A stretch of 35,615 bases of DNA from CAYSFW01 sp050329935 (GTDB lineage: Bacteria; Pseudomonadota; Gammaproteobacteria; UWMA-0217). Within the stretch, counting starts at the first letter, position 1, and each line of letters starts with the position of its first letter. This document shows positions 31,280 to 35,615 of this stretch, piece after piece. The DNA is taken from the NCBI GenBank assembly GCA_050329935.1, contig JBHJOI010000112.1:1-35615 (forward strand), written 5' to 3'. The notes under the pieces are model-generated. The model did not search any database. It had not been told where the DNA came from and saw only the letters and a program-made list of their open reading frames with translations. A program made the translations under genes and the position numbers.

Positions 31280-33097
31280 ATGGCGTTCGACGACAAGGCC
31301 TTCCTCGCCACCGCGCCCGAGAATCCGGGTGTCTACCGCATGTACGACGCCGCCGGCGAACTGCTGTATGTCGGCAAGGCCAAGAACCTCAAAAAGCGCC
31401 TCGGCAGCTACTTCAGCAAACAGCACTCGAGCGTCCGAATCCATACCCTGGTCAGCAAGATCGCGGAAATCCAAGTCACCCTGACGCATACTGAAGTCGA
31501 GGCATTGCTGCTCGAAAGCAACCTGATCAAGCAGCATCGACCCCGCTACAACATCGTATTGCGCGATGACAAAAGCTACCCCTATATCTACATCGACACG
31601 CCGGCAGACTTCCCGAGGCTGAGCTTTTACCGCGGCACGCGCGCGCGTCCGGGCCAGTTTTTCGGCCCTTATCCAAGCGCGAGTTCGGTGCGGTTCACCC
31701 TCAATCAACTGCAAAAGGTATTTCGCGTTCGACTCTGCGAGGACAGCTACTTCAACAACCGGTCGCGGCCCTGTCTGCAACACCAGATTCAACGTTGCAG
31801 CGCCCCCTGTGTCGGCTTGATTGAACCGGAGGCTTACCGCCGCGACGTCGACGACAGCATCGCGTTTCTCGAAGGCAAGAGCGAAGAGATCATTCGCGCG
31901 CGGCAAGCGCGGATGGAGGCCGCGTCCGCCCGGCTGGAATTTGAGCAGGCGGCCCGATACCGCGACCAGATCGAGCTGCTGCGGCGCGTCAGTCAACAGC
32001 AATACATCAGCGGCGCGCGCGGCGACGTCGACATCCTTGCCTGCGTCAGCGACTCGGGCGTCGCCTGCGTGCAGGTGTTTTACATCCGCGCCGGCAGTAG
32101 CCTCGGCAACCGCAGCTTTTTTCCGAAGCTGCCCGAGGGCGACATCACCGCGAACGAAGTGCTGGAAGCGTTCATCGGCCAATACTACAGCGCGCGCGAG
32201 ATACCGTCGGAAATCATCGTCAACCTCAGGTTGGACGATGACGCGGGCTTACGCGCTCTGCTGGAGCAGCGCAAGGGTAGCCGGGTGCAGCTCAAATCCG
32301 CGGTGCGGGGCGATCGCGCGCACTGGATAGAAATGGCGGTGCGCAACGCTAACACGGCACTCAAGGCGCATTTGTCCTCCAAGGCGAACCTGCAAGAACG
32401 GTTCGAGTCCCTACAGGATGCATTGCGCCTCGACGCACTCCCGACGCGGCTTGAGTGCTTCGATATCTCGCATACCCAGGGCGAAGCGACCGTCGCCTCC
32501 TGCGTCGTGTTCAATCAGGACGGCCCCCTGTCGGCGGACTATCGGCGCTTCAACATCACCGGCATCACCCCCGGCGATGACTACGCGGCGATGCACCAGG
32601 CATTGACCCGCCGCTACAAACGCATTCAGCAGGGTGAGTTTCCATTGCCCGACATTTTGTTTATCGACGGCGGCAAAGGGCAACTGCAGCAAGCGCACGA
32701 AGTGCTTGAGGAGCTGGGCGTGCAAGGCGTGACCCTGGTCGGCATCGCCAAGGGCGAGGACCGCAAGCCGGGGCTCGAAACGTTGTTCATCGACGGCGCC
32801 GACGCACCGCTGATCTTGCCCGCGCACACACTCGCGCTGCACCTCATCCAGCACATCCGCGACGAGGCGCATCGCTTCGCGATCACCGGGCACCGCCAGC
32901 GCCGCGATAAACGCCGTTCCAGCTCCTCGCTCGAAGACATTCCGGGCCTCGGTCCCAAGCGTCGGCAGCAACTCCTGCGTCACTTCGGCGGCCTGCGCGG
33001 CATCGCGCGCGCAAGCATCGAAGAACTGACCAAAGTGCACGGCATCAGCGTGCAACTTGCGGAACAAATCTATGCCGCACATCACCCGGACGGGTAG
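31280..33097 (+). CDS. uvrC: Excinuclease ABC subunit C
   Basis: The 605-residue protein is UvrC, which makes both cuts around DNA lesions in nucleotide excision repair together with UvrB. The N-terminal GIY-YIG nuclease (PGVYRMYDAAGELLYVGKAKN), a cysteine-bearing segment (NRSRPCLQHQIQRCSAPC), the UvrB-binding UVR helix pair (ARLEFEQAARYRDQI), the RNase H-like C-terminal nuclease (LECFDISHTQGE, FIDGGKGQL) and tandem helix-hairpin-helix motifs (EDIPGLGPKRRQQLLRHFGG) are all present. The length fits. No clear ribosome site precedes the ATG at 31280, and the start is chosen by homology. It is preceded by uvrY and followed 11 bases later by pgsA. Confidence 0.96.
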   Translation: MAFDDKAFLATAPENPGVYRMYDAAGELLYVGKAKNLKKRLGSYFSKQHSSVRIHTLVSKIAEIQVTLTHTEVEALLLESNLIKQHRPRYNIVLRDDKSYPYIYIDTPADFPRLSFYRGTRARPGQFFGPYPSASSVRFTLNQLQKVFRVRLCEDSYFNNRSRPCLQHQIQRCSAPCVGLIEPEAYRRDVDDSIAFLEGKSEEIIRARQARMEAASARLEFEQAARYRDQIELLRRVSQQQYISGARGDVDILACVSDSGVACVQVFYIRAGSSLGNRSFFPKLPEGDITANEVLEAFIGQYYSAREIPSEIIVNLRLDDDAGLRALLEQRKGSRVQLKSAVRGDRAHWIEMAVRNANTALKAHLSSKANLQERFESLQDALRLDALPTRLECFDISHTQGEATVASCVVFNQDGPLSADYRRFNITGITPGDDYAAMHQALTRRYKRIQQGEFPLPDILFIDGGKGQLQQAHEVLEELGVQGVTLVGIAKGEDRKPGLETLFIDGADAPLILPAHTLALHLIQHIRDEAHRFAITGHRQRRDKRRSSSSLEDIPGLGPKRRQQLLRHFGGLRGIARASIEELTKVHGISVQLAEQIYAAHHPDG

Positions 33098-33108
33098 AAT
33101 CGACGCTC

Positions 33109-33657
33109 ATGACAACAAATATACCCAACCTGCTCACGCTCCTTCGGATCGTGATGATCCCGCTCATCGTCGTCGTTTACTACCTGCCATGGGCGCACGC
33201 GGGCATCGTCGCGGCGATCCTGTTCGCGCTCGCGGGCATCACCGACTGGTTCGACGGCTACCTCGCCCGGCGCCTCAATCAAACGTCCACGTTCGGCGCG
33301 TTTCTCGACCCCGTCGCCGACAAACTGATGGTCGCCGCGATCCTGGTGATGGTGGTTGATCATCACGGCGGCATCTGGTTGACCCTGGCCGCGATCATCA
33401 TCATCGGGCGCGAGATCACGGTTTCGGCGTTGCGCGAATGGATGTCCGAGGTCGGACAGCGCCACAAAGTCGCGGTCTCCTCGATCGGCAAGATCAAAAC
33501 CACCGCGCAGATGGTCTCACTGTTTTTTTTGTTGTATTACGAGCCCTTACTTGGGCTACCGAGCTACCAGATCGGCTTCGTGCTGCTGTCGATCGCGGCC
33601 GTGCTCACCCTGTGGTCGATGATTGAGTACCTAAAAGCCGCCTGGGACGAGATGTGA
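33109..33657 (+). CDS. pgsA: CDP-diacylglycerol-glycerol-3-phosphate 3-phosphatidyltransferase
   Basis: The 182-residue integral membrane enzyme forms phosphatidylglycerol-phosphate, precursor of phosphatidylglycerol and cardiolipin. The CDP-alcohol phosphatidyltransferase motif is complete (DGYLARRLNQ then FGAFLDPVADK, i.e. DGxxAR, then G and two D). Hydrophobic segments near residues 7-27, 34-50, 80-97 and 125-172 fit the family. It follows uvrC by 11 bases and precedes the tRNA genes, the same order as uvrY-uvrC-pgsA-glyW-cysT-leuZ in E. coli. The ribosome site is weak. Confidence 0.96.
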   Translation: MTTNIPNLLTLLRIVMIPLIVVVYYLPWAHAGIVAAILFALAGITDWFDGYLARRLNQTSTFGAFLDPVADKLMVAAILVMVVDHHGGIWLTLAAIIIIGREITVSALREWMSEVGQRHKVAVSSIGKIKTTAQMVSLFFLLYYEPLLGLPSYQIGFVLLSIAAVLTLWSMIEYLKAAWDEM

Positions 33658-33675
33658 CAGTCGCGTGACGGGGGG

Positions 33676-33703
33676 TTGACTAATTTCGGCGCATGCAGAT
33701 AAT
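33676..33703 (+). promoter_or_regulatory. Sigma70 promoter for tRNA-Gly
   Basis: TTGACT (33676-33681) and GATAAT (33698-33703) are 16 bases apart, and the predicted start lies a few bases before the tRNA at 33715. Both boxes match five of six consensus bases. A GC-rich stretch (GCGCCC) follows the -10, as expected of a stringently controlled tRNA promoter. Confidence 0.75.
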
Positions 33704-33714
33704 AGCGCCCTCAC

Positions 33715-33790
<76 letters not shown>

Positions 33791-33796
33791 GATTCG

Positions 33797-33828
33797 GAAA
33801 GCCCCGGTTTCTCGGGGCTTTCGCTTTT
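33797..33828 (+). terminator. Rho-independent terminator after tRNA-Gly
   Basis: GAAAGCCCCG and CGGGGCTTTC form a perfect 10-bp stem with a 6-base loop, followed by GCTTTT. This is the clearest intrinsic terminator in the window. It separates tRNA-Gly from the other two tRNA genes. Confidence 0.85.
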
Positions 33829-33933
33829 ACGGATCTGCGCGTGGCGGTGAGCGCGATGAGCCCGACCGGTAGCCTGATTGCCCACCGATTGCGACGCGCT
33901 CAGGGAAGGGCGATGATCCGCACACGCTAACGG

Positions 33934-33942
33934 TGCTATCAT
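33934..33942 (+). promoter_or_regulatory. Extended -10 promoter for tRNA-Cys and tRNA-Leu
   Basis: TGCTATCAT is an extended -10 element (TG, one base, then TATCAT) placed 17 bases before the tRNA-Cys start. No good -35 is present at 17 bases upstream (TGATCC), which fits an extended -10 promoter. It is needed because a terminator follows tRNA-Gly. Confidence 0.5.
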
Positions 33943-33959
33943 CGCAACCGCACAGACAA

Positions 33960-34033
33960 GGCTGGGTGGCAGAGTGGTCATGCAGCGGCCTGCAAAGCCG
34001 TGGACGCCGGTTCGATTCCGACCCCAGCCTCCA
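33960..34033 (+). tRNA. tRNA-Cys (anticodon GCA)
   Basis: The 74-base sequence begins GGCTGGG and ends CCCAGCCTCCA. The acceptor stem pairs fully, the anticodon GCA is at 33992-33994, the T loop is TTCGATT, and CCA is encoded. Position equals cysT of E. coli. Confidence 0.97.
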
Positions 34034-34048
34034 TTTTCATCCCGCTTC

Positions 34049-34135
34049 GCCCGGGTGGTGGAATAGGTAGACACAAGGGACTTAAAATCCCTCGCCCTCA
34101 CCGGCGTGCCGGTTCGAGTCCGGCTCCGGGCACCA
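34049..34135 (+). tRNA. tRNA-Leu (anticodon TAA)
   Basis: The 87-base class II tRNA begins GCCCGGG and ends CCCGGGCACCA, with a long variable arm (CGCCCTCACCGGCGTG region). The anticodon TAA at 34083-34085 sits in the loop of stem GGGA/TCCC. It follows tRNA-Cys by 15 bases and equals leuZ of E. coli by position. Confidence 0.97.
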
Positions 34136-34216
34136 ATATATTCAAATAGTTACCAGCATTTATGTCTCGCTCGGCGGAAGGTTTAGGCTAAATCGTCTCG
34201 CTGGCCAGCAAAGGCT

Positions 34217-34281
34217 CACCTCTGGGGTCAGGTCTTTACTTTTGCCTTCTAGGCAAAAGTAAAGACCTGACCCCAGAGGTG
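34217..34281. repeat. Perfect 31-bp inverted repeat with 3-base loop
   Basis: The left arm (34217-34247) and right arm (34251-34281) are exact reverse complements separated by TCT. Each arm contains GGGGTCAGGTC followed by TTTACTTTTG. The same GGGGTCAGGTC recurs at 35429-35439, on the other side of the Rpn gene. The structure resembles a REP-type palindromic element of the kind mobilised by Y1 (RAYT) transposases. No transposase is in the window. It could also stop transcription from the tRNA genes. Confidence 0.85.
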
Positions 34282-34344
34282 TTCAGAAGCTTCGCCGGCG
34301 ACCTATGCTATGGTTGCTCGCGACCAGACACGCGGAACCGACCC

Positions 34345-35358
34345 ATGGGCAACCACCACGACACCGGCTACAAGGAACTGTTCAGCCACCCGGAATTCGT
34401 GCAACAACTGATCGAAGGTTTCGCCCCGGCCGAGATCGCGGGGATGATGGACTTCGCGACCCTCACACTCCACAGCGGCAACTACATCACCCCGTTATTC
34501 GAAGAAAAATTCGAAGACCTCGTCTGGTCGGTCGAAGTGCAGTGGGGCGGCGAACGCCACCAGGTTTACCTCTACCTCCTGCTCGAATTTCAATCGAGCA
34601 TCGACCAAACCATGCCGATCCGGCTGCTGCATTACGTCGCCTGCTTCTACGACCACCTGCTCAAGACCAAGGCCGCAAGCACCGCCGGCGGTTTGCCACC
34701 GGTATTCCCGGTCGTGCTATATAATGGCGCCCAACGCTGGAGCGCACGGCGCGACATCTACGAGATGGTCACGCCCGAGCCGCCGGAATTTCTCCGGCCT
34801 TACCAGCCGCACCTGAGCTACTACCTAATCGACGAAGGCGCCTACAGCGAAGCCGAACTGGTTGAGCGACAAAGCGCCTTAAGTGGCGTATTCGGCATCG
34901 AAAACGCCGCCCAAGGTCGCGAAGCGCTGCAAAAAGCGGTGGAGCGGATCGTCAGCATCCTCCGCAACGACCCGCACAAGCAGCGCACCGACCGGATCAT
35001 CACCCGCTGGCTCAAACGCCACCTCCAGCGGCTGGGCACCGAGCTCAACCTGGAGCGACTCAACAGCTTGATAGAGGACCGCGACATGCTGGCAGAAAAC
35101 CTCGAAAACTGGGCGAAGAAAGAACGAATGGAAGGTCGCCAAGAAGGTCGCCAAGAAGGTCGACAGGAAGGTCGACAGGAAGGTCGGCTGGAAGAAGCGC
35201 AACGCATCCTGCGCAAGCAAATCAGCCTGAAGTTCGGCGACCTACCAGCGTGGGGCGATCAAGCGCTGACCCAGGCAACCCAGGCGCAACTCGAAGACTG
35301 GTCGACCACCATCCTCACCGCGGACAGCCTGGAATCGTTGCTGGGAGGACGCCCATAG
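34345..35358 (+). CDS. Rpn-family PD-(D/E)XK nuclease / putative transposase
   Basis: The 337-residue protein fits the Rpn (recombination-promoting nuclease, transposase_31-like) family. It starts HHDTGYKELFSHPEFVQQLI and has a nuclease core with Asp58 (KFEDLVW) and Glu81-x-Gln83 (LLEFQSSID), then MPIRLLHYVACFY and VFPVVLYNGAQRW. The C-terminal part has a helical segment (about 240-260), a charged EGRQ repeat (about 263-282) and a conserved ending (QISLKFGDLPAW). E. coli Rpn proteins cut DNA and promote RecA-independent recombination; a defence role has also been suggested for the family. ATG at 34345 is chosen at the start of homology. The nearby inverted repeat and a second Rpn gene mark this as an accessory region. 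Confidence 0.85.
   Translation: MGNHHDTGYKELFSHPEFVQQLIEGFAPAEIAGMMDFATLTLHSGNYITPLFEEKFEDLVWSVEVQWGGERHQVYLYLLLEFQSSIDQTMPIRLLHYVACFYDHLLKTKAASTAGGLPPVFPVVLYNGAQRWSARRDIYEMVTPEPPEFLRPYQPHLSYYLIDEGAYSEAELVERQSALSGVFGIENAAQGREALQKAVERIVSILRNDPHKQRTDRIITRWLKRHLQRLGTELNLERLNSLIEDRDMLAENLENWAKKERMEGRQEGRQEGRQEGRQEGRLEEAQRILRKQISLKFGDLPAWGDQALTQATQAQLEDWSTTILTADSLESLLGGRP
35131..35190 (+). repeat. Five 12-bp tandem units inside the Rpn gene
   Basis: Units GAAGGTCGCCAA (two copies), GAAGGTCGACAG (two copies) and GAAGGTCGGCTG (one) follow each other without gaps and encode EGRQ four times, then EGRL. Similar Gly-Arg-Glu repeats are common before the C-terminus of Rpn proteins and change in number by slippage without shifting the frame. 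Confidence 0.9.
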
Positions 35359-35382
35359 GGCGTTACCGAGAATGGTGAAAGG

Positions 35383-35409
35383 CGGCTAGGCACCGAGCTC
35401 AACCTTGAG
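35383..35409 (+). pseudogene. 27-bp remnant of an Rpn-family gene
   Basis: The segment matches 25 of 27 bases of 35029-35055 inside the upstream Rpn gene (the part encoding RLGTELNLE). The match stops sharply at both ends. It is therefore a leftover of a deleted Rpn paralogue or a misplaced copy, and codes for nothing on its own. Confidence 0.6.
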
Positions 35410-35436
35410 ATTTAGGGGTCATGATTTAGGGGTCAG
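35409..35436 (+). repeat. Two 14-bp direct repeats leading into GGGGTCAGGTC
   Basis: GATTTAGGGGTCAT (35409-35422) and GATTTAGGGGTCAG (35423-35436) are adjacent and differ only in the last base. The second copy runs into GGGGTCAGGTC (35429-35439), which is also found in both arms of the inverted repeat at 34217-34281. This suggests a related, partly degraded element. Confidence 0.7.
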
Positions 35437-35550
35437 GTCAAACATTCCAACATCCATCCTACAAGGGCGCCGCGACCTCACCACATCCAGCCCCGAACGC
35501 ATGTAGGATAGTGAGGCCCCAAACGCGACAACAGCCATCCCCCGCCCACC

Positions 35551-35615
35551 ATGCACGACCAAGGCTACAAACAACTCTTTGCCCATGCGGAACTGGTCAG
35601 CGACCTCCTCAGAGG
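35551..35615 (+). CDS. Start of a second Rpn-family gene, cut by window end
   Basis: An ATG at 35551 opens a frame that stays open to the last base and reads MHDQGYKQLFAHAELVSDLL. This parallels the beginning of the upstream Rpn protein (HHDTGYKELFSHPEFVQQLI), with the same spacing of Asp, Gly-Tyr-Lys and Leu-Phe. It is thus a probable paralogue in tandem, about 190 bases after the first. Only 21 codons are visible, so completeness and relation cannot be judged. Confidence 0.65.
   Translation, partial: MHDQGYKQLFAHAELVSDLLR

Noticed and set aside
31019..32182. Minus-strand frame of 387 codons
   Set aside because: Antisense to the uvrY end and uvrC; no domain pattern and no ribosome site.
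34217..34281. CRISPR-like repeat
   Set aside because: It is a single palindrome with no spacer-repeat periodicity and no cas genes nearby.
35456..35516. ATCCTACA/TGTAGGAT and CCTCAC/GTGAGG inverted pairs before the second Rpn gene
   Set aside because: The two pairs interleave instead of nesting, the arms are short and far apart, and chance is a sufficient explanation.

Overview
The window is a high-GC chromosomal segment of a gammaproteobacterium, possibly a member of the Chromatiales (purple or sulfur bacteria and relatives). That placement rests on conserved gene order: an rne / rluC / yceF-type maf / yceD-rpmF-plsX-fabH neighbourhood, and a uvrY-uvrC-pgsA-tRNA-Gly-tRNA-Cys-tRNA-Leu block like glyW-cysT-leuZ of enteric bacteria. 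The genus cannot be fixed from the sequence alone.

Layout. 1-3.1 kb: the end of a Kdo-linked (group 2 type) capsule locus, with a kpsC tail, kpsS and a CMP-Kdo synthetase, followed by a small convergent DUF2249 gene. 3.3-6.7 kb: a secreted Met/Gly/Pro-rich protein of unknown function, then gspA-gspB (ExeA/ExeB), the inner-membrane ATPase pair that helps place the type II secretion secretin in the cell wall. 6.9-14.7 kb: a Spy/CpxP-like periplasmic protein and a MoxR / DUF58 / DUF4381 / BatA / BatB-TPR / BatD operon in which most genes overlap by four bases. 14.9-16.9 kb: a lone LutA-type iron-sulfur protein, a DUF1488 protein and a low-molecular-weight phosphotyrosine phosphatase.

17.0-29.8 kb: RNase E on the minus strand, with a long leader and a good sigma70 promoter, diverges from rluC, a HAD phosphatase and sppA. 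A minus-strand operon, pycA-pycB-maf (two-subunit pyruvate carboxylase plus a nucleotide-cleaning pyrophosphatase), sits between these and yceD-rpmF-plsX-fabH (ribosome and fatty-acid/phospholipid synthesis). 29.9-33.7 kb: a CYTH triphosphatase-like protein, a UvrY/GacA-type regulator, uvrC and pgsA. 33.7-34.1 kb: three tRNA genes with two promoters and a terminator. 34.2-35.6 kb: an accessory region with a perfect 31-bp inverted repeat, an Rpn-family nuclease gene, a short copied piece of that gene, and the start of a second Rpn gene cut off by the window end.

Most of the window is housekeeping. The points most worth a second look are: the UvrY/GacA-type regulator whose receiver domain has lost the phosphorylated aspartate and other catalytic residues while keeping an intact LuxR DNA-binding domain; the Met-rich secreted protein beside gspAB; a BatB homologue with a degraded metal-binding (MIDAS) site; and the repeat-associated Rpn gene cluster at the right end. 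No prophage, CRISPR array or defence island is visible.
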